In this document: one piece after another, positions 53,428 to 63,163 of the stretch | Layout of the letters: each line of letters starts with the position of its first letter | How positions within the stretch are numbered: position 1 is the stretch's first letter | Assembly: GCF_946482605.1 (NCBI RefSeq) | Contig: NZ_CAMLSE010000009.1 | Location: 186,001 to 250,000, forward strand | Direction: 5' to 3' | Source: an uncultured Dyadobacter sp. | GTDB lineage: Bacteria; Bacteroidota; Bacteroidia; Cytophagales; Spirosomataceae | Length of the DNA: 64,000 nt | The notes under the pieces: generated by a model | The model's input: only the letters and a program-made list of their open reading frames with translations | Told to the model about the DNA's origin: nothing | Databases searched by the model: none | Position numbers and translations under genes: made by a program

Positions 53428-55014
53428 ATGGAAACAACAAATGATTTTAAAAGCAATGCCCCCGCCGACAGCGGACAATGGGAAAGGGATGGTCGGAATG
53501 CCAGTTTATGGAACTTCGATACCCATCCCGCCGGACCGGAAGACCGGCTTTCCACCGACGAAACCTACGACACACTCATTGTGGGTGCTGGTATCACAGG
53601 CCTCACGGCCGCATTAATGCTCCAAAAAGCCGAAAAAAAATGCATCGTCGCCGACGCGCACCACGCAGGTTTCGGTACGACCGGCGGCACCACTGCCCAT
53701 ATCAACACATTTGCCGATACCACTTTCGCGGAGGTTGAAAAAGCATTCAGCGAAGAAGCGGCGACGCGGTTTGCACGGGCGATCGCCCAATCGGTGGAAA
53801 CCATCGACCAATTTGTGCAAACCTACAACATCGATTGCGATTTTGAATGGAAGCGCGGCTTCGTGTACGCCGAGACCGACCAGGAGGCAAAGGAGCTCGA
53901 CAATCTCTACGAAAGCGCGCTCAGGGCCGGAGTGCAGGCATCCCGGACGGGAACCGTTCCCACCAGCGCTTCTTACCGCAAGGCTGTCGTCTTCGAAGGG
54001 CAGGCGCAATTTCACCCGCTCAAATACATTGGCGGGCTGCAAAAGGCCTTTGTTGCAGCGGGCGGTACTGTACTGGAAAATACACAAATCCGGGAAGTCA
54101 GTTCCACAGATACGCACCATGTCGCGGTAGCCGATAACGTCGAAATCAAGGCGAAAACGATCATTTATGCCACGCACATTCCACCGGGCGGGATCAATGT
54201 ACTACATTTCCGCAACGCGCCCTACCGCAGCTATGTGATCGCCGCCACATTGAAAAACGGAGCTTACCCCCCGGATCTGGTTTACGATATGCAGGATCCC
54301 TACCATTATTTCAGGACCCACACTGTGGACGGACAACCGTATCTTATCGCCGGCGGTCATGACCACAAAACCGGCCATGGTGATCCGGAGCAGTCGTTTG
54401 CTGACCTCATTGCTTACACCTCGGAGCTGTACGAGATCGATACCGTGGTGACACGGTGGTCGGCACAATACTATGTGCCCGCCGATGGTTTGCCGTATAT
54501 CGGCCACCTGCCCGGCGCTTCGGCGGGTATTTATGCGGCGACCGGTTTCAATGGGAACGGGATGATACTGGGAACCGTTTCCGCAAGGGTGCTGAGCGAC
54601 CTCATCCTGACGGGCGAAAGCGAGTACAAAGACCTCTTCGATCCTGCGAGGATCAAACCGATTGCCGGATTTGCGGAGGTGGTGAAGGAAAATGCAGATG
54701 TGGTCAAAAAATTCGTCGGTGACCGGTTCGGGATCGATGAAATAGGCTCTTTCTCCGAAGTTCCCTCAGATAGCGGGGCGATCGTGGAGTATCAAGGCGA
54801 AAAACTCGCTATTTACCGCGACAAACAAGGTGAAGTATACGCACTGGATCCCGTGTGCACCCATGCCAAATGCATTGTGCAATGGAACAATGCGGAAAAA
54901 AGCTGGGATTGCCCATGCCACGGAGCCCGTTTCGATTGCCAGGGCAAGGTACTGACGGGTCCCGCAAGGGCGGATTTGGATAAAATAAATGTAACAGCAT
55001 CAAGAAAAGAATAA
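53428..55014 (+). CDS. FAD-dependent oxidoreductase with C-terminal Rieske domain
   Basis: 528 residues from the ATG at 53428 (an ATG at 53371 would add 19 residues of poor fit). DadA-like FAD fold: GxGxxG as IVGAGITGLTAAL, followed by AGFGTTGGTTAHINTFAD and YAATGFNGNGMILG. Residues about 455-525 form a Rieske [2Fe-2S] domain with CTHAKC and CPCHGARF, giving the two Cys and two His ligands. The substrate is not known; such fusions are taken as amine or sarcosine-type oxidoreductases passing electrons to the cluster. It is oriented away from PadR. Confidence 0.88.
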   Translation: METTNDFKSNAPADSGQWERDGRNASLWNFDTHPAGPEDRLSTDETYDTLIVGAGITGLTAALMLQKAEKKCIVADAHHAGFGTTGGTTAHINTFADTTFAEVEKAFSEEAATRFARAIAQSVETIDQFVQTYNIDCDFEWKRGFVYAETDQEAKELDNLYESALRAGVQASRTGTVPTSASYRKAVVFEGQAQFHPLKYIGGLQKAFVAAGGTVLENTQIREVSSTDTHHVAVADNVEIKAKTIIYATHIPPGGINVLHFRNAPYRSYVIAATLKNGAYPPDLVYDMQDPYHYFRTHTVDGQPYLIAGGHDHKTGHGDPEQSFADLIAYTSELYEIDTVVTRWSAQYYVPADGLPYIGHLPGASAGIYAATGFNGNGMILGTVSARVLSDLILTGESEYKDLFDPARIKPIAGFAEVVKENADVVKKFVGDRFGIDEIGSFSEVPSDSGAIVEYQGEKLAIYRDKQGEVYALDPVCTHAKCIVQWNNAEKSWDCPCHGARFDCQGKVLTGPARADLDKINVTASRKE

Positions 55015-55028
55015 ATCATGCAAGTGCG

Positions 55029-56138
55029 CTAGCGACACGCCGGTCCGGCACCAGCCGGATCAGGGTTCGCTGTCGTAAGGAGTTTTTGAACGGCCGCCAC
55101 GACATCGCCAGGCGCGGGATATGGGATCATTTCCGCATACAGACGCCGGGCGACGTCGCGGATGATGGTATTCCGGCTTTGCAAATGTGCAGGGACCGAA
55201 AAAGGCAACGATTCGTGCGGGCTTTTCCAGGGACTATGCTGGGGATTGGTCTGTGCATACAAAACGACCACAGGCGTTTGCATAGCGGCTGCAATATGGA
55301 TCGTGCCGGTATTCACCGAGACGACACATGCTGCTTCACCGATCAATGCAATGAATTCACCCAGTGAAAATAACCCGGCCACGGACCTCGCGCCGCATCC
55401 GATGCCCCCGGCGATGGCGTCCGCATCCGCTTGCTCCGCGGCCGATCCGGAAACCAGCAACGGTAATCCATACCGGGCCGCTAAAAGCCGCCCGGTTTCA
55501 ATCCAGAGGCTCAGCGGATATCGTCGCTTTTCCTCCGAAACGCCGGGATGGAGTACCATGTACGGCAGGTTGCTTTCAGTGGAAATTGCCGCCATTTTTT
55601 CCCTCCATTCGATTGCCGACGCGGTATGTTGGGTCAATAAGAGCCGGTTATCGGCAACAGCAGCGCCCATTGCCTTCACCAGTCCGAGGTCGCGCTCCAC
55701 CTGATGCGTAATGTGTTCGTACGGTTCATCGTCGGGGAGCCAGGTGGTAAGCAGCTCGTAAGGGTTTTCCCGCGCGTAAGCGACGCGTACCGGAATGCCC
55801 GCCATATACGCGAGCATGGCAGCCGGAAACGCACTCTGGCTATACACCGTGAAAATAACCACCGCGTCAAAATGCATGGAGGCGATTTCGCCGGCTAGGC
55901 CGGAGAGATCGTAAACTTGCCCACCCGTTGACCTGACCCACGGCAGGTCCGCTGTGATCAGCCCGTCGATGCAGGCCAGGTAGGGCACGATCATGGCGCC
56001 GGCCTTGGAGGTAAGTAACGTAATACGACTGCCAAAAGTCTCTTTTAATGCACGCATAGCAGGCGACGACATGATCACATCGCCCATATTGTCGGCCCGG
56101 ATACACAGCACATTCCGGAAGGGCTGGCGTTCAGTCAT
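55029..56138 (-). CDS. Glycosyltransferase family 9 (heptosyltransferase-like)
   Basis: 369 residues from the ATG at 56138, which overlaps the preceding gene's stop by 8 bases; a longer frame from 56246 is rejected. GT9 motifs: LCIRADNMGDVIMSSPAMRAL at the N-terminus (cited in part), VLHPGVSEEKRRYP, and a C-terminal VSVNTGTIHIAAAM, where the NTGTxHxA motif binds ADP-heptose in this family. It should add a heptose or similar sugar to a surface glycan. Last gene of the minus-strand operon 55029-58985. Confidence 0.85.
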   Translation of the reverse strand: MTERQPFRNVLCIRADNMGDVIMSSPAMRALKETFGSRITLLTSKAGAMIVPYLACIDGLITADLPWVRSTGGQVYDLSGLAGEIASMHFDAVVIFTVYSQSAFPAAMLAYMAGIPVRVAYARENPYELLTTWLPDDEPYEHITHQVERDLGLVKAMGAAVADNRLLLTQHTASAIEWREKMAAISTESNLPYMVLHPGVSEEKRRYPLSLWIETGRLLAARYGLPLLVSGSAAEQADADAIAGGIGCGARSVAGLFSLGEFIALIGEAACVVSVNTGTIHIAAAMQTPVVVLYAQTNPQHSPWKSPHESLPFSVPAHLQSRNTIIRDVARRLYAEMIPYPAPGDVVAAVQKLLTTANPDPAGAGPACR

Positions 56139-56703
56139 TCTCGGCGATCGTTTGGGAAGTAATGTAATCGGCGGCGTCCTTGAAATAACGGGTGGTATAA
56201 TGGGGAACCCGTTCCGGGCCTTCCAGCCATTCCGTCTCGTTTCCATTGTCGATCAGGACAGTTTGGCAACCGGCCCGGTTTCCTGCCTCCACGTCATTGA
56301 GTATATCCCCGATCATCCAGGAATGTTTCAGGTCAATCCGCAGGTCCACGGCTGCCTGCATCAGCAGACCTGGTTCCGGTTTGCGGCATTCGCACGATTT
56401 TCCGTCCGTCGCCGGCAAATGCGGGCAACAGTAGAACCCCGAAAGGATCAATCCGTTTTCAGCAAAAATATCCTCGAAATAACGGATCAATGCATCCAGT
56501 TCGGTCTTCGAAAACAAACCCATGGAAAGGCCCGGCTGGTTGGAAACAATTACCAGCCGGTAGCCATCAGCCTGCAAAGTCCGCAGCCCTTCAAAAACAT
56601 CCGGCTCAAATACTACTTTGGACGGATCTACATTGTAAGGCTCGTCTTTGATCAGTGTGCCATCCTTATCCAAAAAAACGGCCCTATTGACGTGGAAGTG
56701 CAT
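56131..56703 (-). CDS. gmhB: D-glycero-D-manno-heptose 1,7-bisphosphate phosphatase
   Basis: 190 residues from the ATG at 56703. HAD motif I FLDKDGTL, motif II IVSNQPG, a zinc site CPHLP and CECRKP, and motif III/IV KPEPGLL and MIGDILNDVEAGN. This is the GmhB signature: removal of the 7-phosphate in ADP-heptose synthesis. The symbol rests on this set of motifs; some relatives act on histidinol phosphate. GmhA and HldE genes are not in the window. It overlaps the GT4 gene upstream by 20 bases. Confidence 0.85.
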   Translation of the reverse strand: MHFHVNRAVFLDKDGTLIKDEPYNVDPSKVVFEPDVFEGLRTLQADGYRLVIVSNQPGLSMGLFSKTELDALIRYFEDIFAENGLILSGFYCCPHLPATDGKSCECRKPEPGLLMQAAVDLRIDLKHSWMIGDILNDVEAGNRAGCQTVLIDNGNETEWLEGPERVPHYTTRYFKDAADYITSQTIAEND

Positions 56704-58018
56704 ATGCTCTCGTTCTGTTGCGGTATTCGGCGTGCACCATGCCGCCTGCATTTCTCATCTGATGCATGTATAGCGCCGGCCTCGACTGCATGCGGTGACC
56801 GATCCGATGGTACAGCTGGTCGGCTTTTTCGGCGACATATGACCAGGTAAAATGCGCGTTGACACGTTTCAATGCATTTCGGCATAATGCTTTGTACCGG
56901 TCGGGGCATGCAATTCCTTCCCTGACGGCCCGCGCCAATGCCTGCGGGTCATGCGGCGGCACCAGAAAGCCCGTTTCACCATCTTTCACCGTGTATTTGA
57001 TGCCGCCCACAGCCGAGCCGATGACCGGGGTCCCGCACGCCATCGCTTCGAGCGGTGTAATGCCGAAGGGCTCATACCAGGGCGTTGAAATAAAGAAGTC
57101 GGCCGCCTGATAGTATTGTTTGAGCTGCTGCCGGTTCCTGCGTCCGGTAAATTCGACCTGTGCAAGCACACCTTCGGCCTCGGCAATAGCACGCAGTCGC
57201 CTGAATTCTTGGTCTTTCTCAAAATCAGGCACCTCGTCCGACCCGCCTACGACGAGCAGTCGCAGCCTGGGTACATCTCGCAGGTAGGCCAGCGAACGGA
57301 TCACATTGTCGATGCCCTTGCGCGGCACTACCCTGCCCAATTGCAGCAGCACCAGTTCATCCTTCGCCAGGCCCAGTTGTTTGCGCGCTGCCGCCTTCAC
57401 CATCGGGTGGAACTCCTCGGCACTGAAACCGCAGGGAATGATGGTAATCCGCGATGGATCGGCACAATAATGCTCAATGAGGTCCTGCTTGTCCTGAGGA
57501 CATTCGGCGATGATATAGTCGGAATCGTCCACGATCATCTGTTCAATGTCGAGGCGCTCTTCCGGAAATGCATCCCTTTCCTTCTGATGGATCCTGCGGA
57601 TCTTGCCCAGGGCGTGAAATGTAATCACATAGGGAATTCCTAGCCGCTGCTTTACCCGCGACGCAACAAGGCCCGACATAAAGAAATTGGCATGTATCAG
57701 CTCATAGTCCATTTGAAACTGCCCGATAAAGCGGATCATGTTCCTGCCGAATTCGTCCATGAAACCGAGCAGCTGTTCTTTGGGAACCTCTGCCGCCGGA
57801 CCGGCTTCTACATGGACCACGCGGATACCCGGCAGCCAGGAAACAATTTCAGGAAGATCCTCACTGTCCTTCCGGGTAAAAATGTCGATCAGGTATCCCA
57901 GCCTGGCGAGCGATTTACAAAGCTCGGCCACGTACACGTTTTGTCCGCCGCTATCGACTCCGCCCAATACAGCCAGCGGAGAGGCATGCTCACTGATAAA
58001 TGCTATTTTTCTTTTCAT
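56684..58018 (-). CDS. Glycosyltransferase family 4
   Basis: 444 residues from the ATG at 58018; the extended frame to 58156 is rejected. GT-B fold with LGGVDSGGQNVYVAELCKSL (glycine-rich donor-side loop) and a C-terminal ETGFLVPPHDP preceded by EPFGITPLEAMACGTPVIGS, the EX7E motif of GT4. It resembles sucrose-phosphate-synthase-like and alpha-mannosyltransferases; donor and acceptor unknown. It overlaps the next upstream gene by 29 bases. Confidence 0.88.
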   Translation of the reverse strand: MKRKIAFISEHASPLAVLGGVDSGGQNVYVAELCKSLARLGYLIDIFTRKDSEDLPEIVSWLPGIRVVHVEAGPAAEVPKEQLLGFMDEFGRNMIRFIGQFQMDYELIHANFFMSGLVASRVKQRLGIPYVITFHALGKIRRIHQKERDAFPEERLDIEQMIVDDSDYIIAECPQDKQDLIEHYCADPSRITIIPCGFSAEEFHPMVKAAARKQLGLAKDELVLLQLGRVVPRKGIDNVIRSLAYLRDVPRLRLLVVGGSDEVPDFEKDQEFRRLRAIAEAEGVLAQVEFTGRRNRQQLKQYYQAADFFISTPWYEPFGITPLEAMACGTPVIGSAVGGIKYTVKDGETGFLVPPHDPQALARAVREGIACPDRYKALCRNALKRVNAHFTWSYVAEKADQLYHRIGHRMQSRPALYMHQMRNAGGMVHAEYRNRTRAYALPRQ

Positions 58019-58985
58019 GATGCGTGTATTGAATAGTTTGTCTGAAAGTGTTTTCCCAATCCGTCGCGAACCGGGCAATGCTGAATTTATCCGTGGCGAC
58101 TTCGCGGGCCCGCTCACCGAGCTGCCTGGCCCAGGCGGGATCCGCAATGAGCGCATGCATGCCTTCGATGAGGCGGTCGATATGGGTATCGATCAATCCG
58201 GATTCGCGGTCTTTGATCACCGTTACATATTCGGTGGTGGCCAGCGCTACCACGGGCATGCCGGTCATCATGGCCTCGCACACCGCCAATCCGAAACTGG
58301 TGTAACGGATCGGGTTAAAGAAGAAGCGGTAATGACTGATAAACTCCGGCAACTGCGGATTGAGCACCTCTCCCAGCCCGCCCGATTCCAGGGTCCCCAT
58401 GCCTACGAGATCCAGCGGAACGTGCTTACGGACTTCTTCGAAAACATCCCAGCCTGTTATTCGGCCGCGTTGCTCGATGTGATTGATCACCACAATACCC
58501 CTCGGGATATCGCCGCGGTAGGACACCGCCGGAATGCAGACACCATGCTCGATCACACGCACATGGCGTGAGCCCCCATTGTCCCACATAAGCTTGTTGA
58601 AATGGGTCACATGTACCATCGTAACGGCCGGATCGGTCATGACGTGGCGGCTGTTGGTAGGATGCTGCTCGGGCGTGTTGTGCTCTACGTATACGCGGGG
58701 GAGTTCTTTCTGCCATCCAGCCAGGATATCGTGCTGGTCGATCAGGTAATTCCGCTCCGATTGGAATAAAATGCAGTCGAACTCCATGTTGCGGACGTCC
58801 GTTGCATTCACTTCAATCACATTCGGACCGAAAGGGAATGTCTCGCCCCGGCCGTAGTAGCCCTCCGAGCGGGTGTCGTTGACGGGGATAAAAATGTCGT
58901 AATTTCCTTGTGAAAGGTAGTAAAGATAACTTCCGTGGATATGCCAGGTAAAAACTCTTAACCGGCCCCTGCTGGTCCCGTCCAT
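57990..58985 (-). CDS. Glycosyltransferase family 4-like
   Basis: 332 residues from the ATG at 58985 (an ATG at 59036 would add 17 residues). FTWHIHGSYLYYLSQGNYD at the N-terminus, VYVEHNTPEQHP in the middle, and YTSFGLAVCEAMMTGMPVVA at the C-terminal nucleotide-binding site. GT-B fold; likely adds a sugar to the same glycan. First gene of the minus-strand operon, divergent from the carbamoyltransferase at 59371. Confidence 0.8.
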   Translation of the reverse strand: MDGTSRGRLRVFTWHIHGSYLYYLSQGNYDIFIPVNDTRSEGYYGRGETFPFGPNVIEVNATDVRNMEFDCILFQSERNYLIDQHDILAGWQKELPRVYVEHNTPEQHPTNSRHVMTDPAVTMVHVTHFNKLMWDNGGSRHVRVIEHGVCIPAVSYRGDIPRGIVVINHIEQRGRITGWDVFEEVRKHVPLDLVGMGTLESGGLGEVLNPQLPEFISHYRFFFNPIRYTSFGLAVCEAMMTGMPVVALATTEYVTVIKDRESGLIDTHIDRLIEGMHALIADPAWARQLGERAREVATDKFSIARFATDWENTFRQTIQYTHHEKKNSIYQ

Positions 58986-59370
58986 GCTGCGTGATTTAGG
59001 TTGAAACAGGCGCCCCCCTGTCAAAAACAGTGCCATCCCCGAGAACCGCTTTCCTGTGTCTCAGGCTTTTGGGCGGGTCCTGGGACATAATGCGGAGAAG
59101 CGCTTCTAAACGCAACGTATAGCGCAGGTTACCCCCGATTGCAGCATGGAAGAATATCCACAGGTTGGGCTTAGCCCTGTTTTGGTTTTCAAAACTCCTC
59201 CCGGGCAAAAAAACAGCTTCCCTCCCGCGTATGTATATGCGTGTGTACAACGGAACGCGTGCGAGCCTTCGGCCGTCTCATTCGATGCTTTTTTAATTCC
59301 GGAGGGATGTGGGTACTGGCATGGTAGTTGTGCCGCGTCGCCTGCATTTTACAAACCGCACGTCTGGCCT
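58986..59370. other. Divergent promoter region of the glycan cluster
   Basis: 385 bases between the two operons. Open frames here are extensions of the neighbouring genes only. A 6-bp inverted repeat GTTTTG/CAAAAC lies at 59179-59195; no full consensus promoter was found on either strand. Confidence 0.5.
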
Positions 59371-61086
59371 ATGTATATACTTGGAATCAATGCAGCGTTT
59401 CATGATACCGCTGCTGCGCTGGTAAAAGATGGTAAGATCATCGCTGCTGCCGAAGAGGAGCGTTTTACCCACATCAAACATGGCAAGCGCCCATTGCCGT
59501 TCTCCACCTGGGAACTGCCTTTCCACGCCATCGACTATTGCCTCAAAACCGCAGGCATTACCCTGGGTGATGTCGATCGCATTGCTTATTCATTCGATCC
59601 GGAGGGGGTTACCGAGGCTTCGGTGTATGAAAGTGTGCCTGATGAAGACGGTGATGTGCTGTCAGCACCGGATGTGTACCAGGGCTGGGACACGCTTTTC
59701 CTTAATTACATCCGTAAAGCGCCCGAACAACTCCGCGACGGCTATCCGCACCATTTACAGAAACGGTTGGCTGATGGCGGCGATCTGAGCGACAAATGGG
59801 AGTTTGTGAACCACCATATCGCACACGCGGCAAGCGCCTTTTTTCCTTCGCCATTCGATGAAGCAGCTGTGCTGACCCTCGACGGACGCGGTGAGAAAGC
59901 GACTACGGGTTATTTTATTGGCAAAAACAATTCACTCGTCCAGATAGACTCGGTAGACATGCCGCATTCACTGGGGATGCTCTACGAAAAGGTCACGACC
60001 TACCTGGGGTTCCTGCATTCGTCCGACGAGTACAAGGTAATGGCATTGGCGTCCTACGGCCGGCTGGTTTATCTCGAAGACTTTCGCTCGGTAATCCATG
60101 TGCAGGATGACGGCCAGTACACGATCGACGATTTCGACCCTGCACAGTGGTGGGGCCCGGGACGCAAAAAGGACGATCCGTTCGAACAGCTTCATCACGA
60201 TATTGCGCACTCTTTGCAAAAAGCATTGGAAGAAACGGTTTTGAAACTCGCCTACTGGCTGCACGAACAAACCGGCGCAGAAAACCTCTGTATGGCGGGA
60301 GGCGTCGCGCTGAATTGCGTCATGAATGCGGTCATCCGCGACCGGGGTCCATTCAAGAACGTGTGGGTGCAGCCCGCCGCCGGTGACGCCGGGACAGCGT
60401 TGGGTGCTGCCCAATGGCTGGATGTGCGCCTGCGTACCGGGGAAGAGGGAGCGCGGTACACCGCGCCGATGGAGCATGTTTACTGGGGGCCGGAATACAC
60501 CGACCAGGAGATCGAGCAGTTTATGATCTGGGCCAAAATGCCGTACAAGCGGCTCACCAACGTCGCAAAGGAAACGGCCGAGATCCTGGCCCAGGACAAG
60601 ATCATCGCGTGGTATCAGGGCAGAATGGAGTTCGGCCCGCGCTCGCTGGGTGCCCGCTCGATACTCGCCTCCCCGATCCACCCCGAAATGCAGGCCCGGC
60701 TCAACGATATCAAAGACAGGGAGGATTTCAGGCCGGTGGCGCCCGTTGTGCTCGAAGAGGATGCTGCCGAATGGTTCGAAGATGCGGACGTATCCCCGTT
60801 CATGCTTTTCGTGTATCCGGTGAGGGAGGATAAAGCGGACCGCATTCCCGCCGTGCGCCATACCGACGGCACGGCCCGCGTGCAGACGATCAACCGCGAA
60901 CAGCATCCGCTATACTATGACCTGATCAGCGCATTCAAAGCGATTACCAACGTGCCGGTACTGGTGAACACCTCGTTCAACACTCGCGGCGAACCGATTG
61001 TATGCTCGCCCAGGGACGCTATCGAATGCTTCTGGACCTCCCCTTTCGACGCTTTGATCATCAACTCATTTATTCTCGAAAAGTAA
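59371..61086 (+). CDS. NodU/CmcH-type carbamoyltransferase
   Basis: 571 residues from the ATG at 59371, which starts with the family's MYILGINAAFHDTAA; longer frames upstream do not fit. N-terminal YrdC/ASKHA-like part with HHIAHAASAFFPSPFDEAAV and a C-terminal part with EFGPRSLGARSILASP and VLVNTSFNTRGEPIVCSP. The enzyme transfers a carbamoyl group from carbamoyl phosphate to a sugar or other hydroxyl. In this context the likely acceptor is a sugar of the heptose-containing glycan. First of three overlapping plus-strand genes. Confidence 0.92.
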   Translation: MYILGINAAFHDTAAALVKDGKIIAAAEEERFTHIKHGKRPLPFSTWELPFHAIDYCLKTAGITLGDVDRIAYSFDPEGVTEASVYESVPDEDGDVLSAPDVYQGWDTLFLNYIRKAPEQLRDGYPHHLQKRLADGGDLSDKWEFVNHHIAHAASAFFPSPFDEAAVLTLDGRGEKATTGYFIGKNNSLVQIDSVDMPHSLGMLYEKVTTYLGFLHSSDEYKVMALASYGRLVYLEDFRSVIHVQDDGQYTIDDFDPAQWWGPGRKKDDPFEQLHHDIAHSLQKALEETVLKLAYWLHEQTGAENLCMAGGVALNCVMNAVIRDRGPFKNVWVQPAAGDAGTALGAAQWLDVRLRTGEEGARYTAPMEHVYWGPEYTDQEIEQFMIWAKMPYKRLTNVAKETAEILAQDKIIAWYQGRMEFGPRSLGARSILASPIHPEMQARLNDIKDREDFRPVAPVVLEEDAAEWFEDADVSPFMLFVYPVREDKADRIPAVRHTDGTARVQTINREQHPLYYDLISAFKAITNVPVLVNTSFNTRGEPIVCSPRDAIECFWTSPFDALIINSFILEK

Positions 61087-62069
61087 TGATTACAGCCAGC
61101 ATCAGCATCGTCATACCGACATTCAGACGGCCCGGGCTTTTGCATAAATGCCTGGCCGCCCTATACCGGCAGCGCTATCCGGGATGTTTTTTTGAAGTGG
61201 TGGTCGTCTCCGATGGCCCCGACGCTCAAACCGGGGCGCTCGTGAAGGAATTTGCGCAGGAGCACCCTGATTTTTGTATCGCCTTTTACAGCCTGCCCAA
61301 GCAAAGAGGGCCGGCTGCGGTCCGTAACTACGGCTGGCACCGGACGTCCGGAGACCTGGTTATATTCACCGATGATGACTGTATCCCCGATCCCGGCTGG
61401 CTCTCCGCTTACTGGCGGGCTTACCGTTATCACGATCAGGAGTATATCGCGTTCACTGGCCGCGTAACGGTTCCCGTGCGTGAATGCCCCACGGACTACG
61501 AGAAAAACGTCGCCCACCTTTCCACAGCGGAATTCATTACTGCCAACTGCGCGTGCAGCCGGGCGGCGCTGGACCTCAACGGAGGCTTTGACGAGGCATT
61601 TCCCGCCGCCTGGCGCGAAGACTCCGACTTTCAGTTCGAGTTGCTGAAAAACCAGGTCCCGATTGCGCATGTCAGTGAGGCCGTGGTGTGTCACCCCGTC
61701 CGCGAGGCTCGCTGGGGAGTAAGTATTGCCGAGCAGCGAAAAAGTATGTTCAATGCATTGCTTTTCAAGAAACATCCCGACCTGTACCGGCGTCGGATCG
61801 CGCGGGGGCCGGTTTGGAATTATTATGTCATTATACTAGCGAATGTCACGGCGGCCATCGGGTTCGCGCTCGATGCACCCGCTATCGGAGTGACGGCCCT
61901 GCTGATATGGCTATGCTCGCTGCTGTTCTTTGTGGTCAAACGCCTCAAGGGCACCGATCCATCGTTTGAGCACCGGCTGGAAATGCTGGTTACTTCATTT
62001 GTGATTCCATACCTGTCTGTTTACTGGACCATTCGCGGGGCACTGCGATACAAAGTATTCTTCTTATGA
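61086..62069 (+). CDS. Glycosyltransferase family 2, membrane-associated
   Basis: 327 residues; its ATG overlaps the carbamoyltransferase TAA by one base (TAATG). GT-A fold: SIVIPTFRRPGLLHKCL, IFTDDDCIPDPGW with the metal-binding DDD motif, and AAWREDSDFQFEL. Two membrane helices at about 250-295 (YYVIILANVTAAIGFALD, VTALLIWLCSLLFFVVK) place it at the inner membrane. It probably extends a lipid-linked glycan. ATGA overlap with the next gene. Confidence 0.88.
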   Translation: MITASISIVIPTFRRPGLLHKCLAALYRQRYPGCFFEVVVVSDGPDAQTGALVKEFAQEHPDFCIAFYSLPKQRGPAAVRNYGWHRTSGDLVIFTDDDCIPDPGWLSAYWRAYRYHDQEYIAFTGRVTVPVRECPTDYEKNVAHLSTAEFITANCACSRAALDLNGGFDEAFPAAWREDSDFQFELLKNQVPIAHVSEAVVCHPVREARWGVSIAEQRKSMFNALLFKKHPDLYRRRIARGPVWNYYVIILANVTAAIGFALDAPAIGVTALLIWLCSLLFFVVKRLKGTDPSFEHRLEMLVTSFVIPYLSVYWTIRGALRYKVFFL

Positions 62070-63067
62070 TATTTCCAACCGACTCCACGCGCCGCATTGC
62101 CGTTTTCAGGGCACTCCAACTGGGCGACATGCTATGTTCCGTGCCGGCGCTGCGCGCATTGCGGAATGCTTACCCCAAGGCTGAAATTACGCTGCTCGGA
62201 CTTCCGTGGGCCAGTTCGTTCTGCGAGCGGTTCAGCGGGTATGTCAACGAATTCATCCATTTTCCCGGTTATGAAGGATTACCCGAGCAAGTGGTTGATC
62301 CGGGTAAATGGCAACAGTTCGAACGCACGATGCGCCGGAAGCCGTTCGACCTGATTCTTCAGATGCAGGGCAACGGCAGCATTGTCAACGAAATGCTGGA
62401 AAATTTCCTGGCCGGACCCGTTGCGGGATTTCACAGCGAAGGCAACTACCGGGACCCTGCACGCTTCCTCGAATACCCGACCGGCATTTCCGAAATAGAA
62501 CGGCATCTGCGCCTCATGACGCACCTGGGCATTCCCTCGGTGGGTACCCATCTCGAATATCCGGTAACCCATGCCGAAGCAAACCAGTTTCACGCGAGAA
62601 ACCCAATGCTGGAAGAGGGACATTATGTATGTGTGCACCCGGGTTCGCGCGGCACCTGGCGCCAGTGGCCGCCCTCGCATTTTGCATGCCTGGCCGACCA
62701 ATGCGCGGGAATGGGCTACCAGGTGGTGGTCACAGGAACAGCCGCCGAGTCACCTGTTACCCGGCAGGTCATCGACAGCATGGACTACCCGGCCATTGAC
62801 CTTACCGGCCGCACGGGCGCAGGCGAGATCGGGCAGCTGATACGGGAGTCGGCATTGCTCATCAGCAACTGCACCGGCGTATCACACATCGCGGCGGCCA
62901 CCGGCACGCCCAGCATTGTCATCAGCATGGACGGAGAGCCTGAACGCTGGGGCCCATTGAACCAGACCCTGCACAAAACCATCGACTGGAACGCCCGCCA
63001 GGATTTCGACTTTGTGCTGGCCTCCATGCAATTGTTGCTGGAAGAGCGGAGTGTATATGCGGGTTAA
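62066..63067 (+). CDS. Glycosyltransferase family 9 (heptosyltransferase-like)
   Basis: 333 residues; its start overlaps the previous stop (ATGA). N-terminal RALQLGDMLCSVPALRAL and C-terminal SNCTGVSHIAAATGTPSI, the GT9 nucleotide-sugar site. It is the second GT9 of the cluster and may be the partner of the one at 55029, adding successive heptoses. Terminal gene of the plus-strand operon. Confidence 0.88.
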   Translation: MIFPTDSTRRIAVFRALQLGDMLCSVPALRALRNAYPKAEITLLGLPWASSFCERFSGYVNEFIHFPGYEGLPEQVVDPGKWQQFERTMRRKPFDLILQMQGNGSIVNEMLENFLAGPVAGFHSEGNYRDPARFLEYPTGISEIERHLRLMTHLGIPSVGTHLEYPVTHAEANQFHARNPMLEEGHYVCVHPGSRGTWRQWPPSHFACLADQCAGMGYQVVVTGTAAESPVTRQVIDSMDYPAIDLTGRTGAGEIGQLIRESALLISNCTGVSHIAAATGTPSIVISMDGEPERWGPLNQTLHKTIDWNARQDFDFVLASMQLLLEERSVYAG

Positions 63068-63163
63068 TCGCTCCGCTTGCCCACACAGCGCCGGGCAGCC
63101 GGTCGCTATCTGCCGGGCACGGTTTTTACTGATACCGCGCCTTTCATCCAAATATCAGACACA

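Noticed and set aside
59179..59195. Inverted repeat GTTTTG/CAAAAC in the divergent glycan region
   Set aside because: Six AT-rich base pairs are expected by chance; not listed as an operator.
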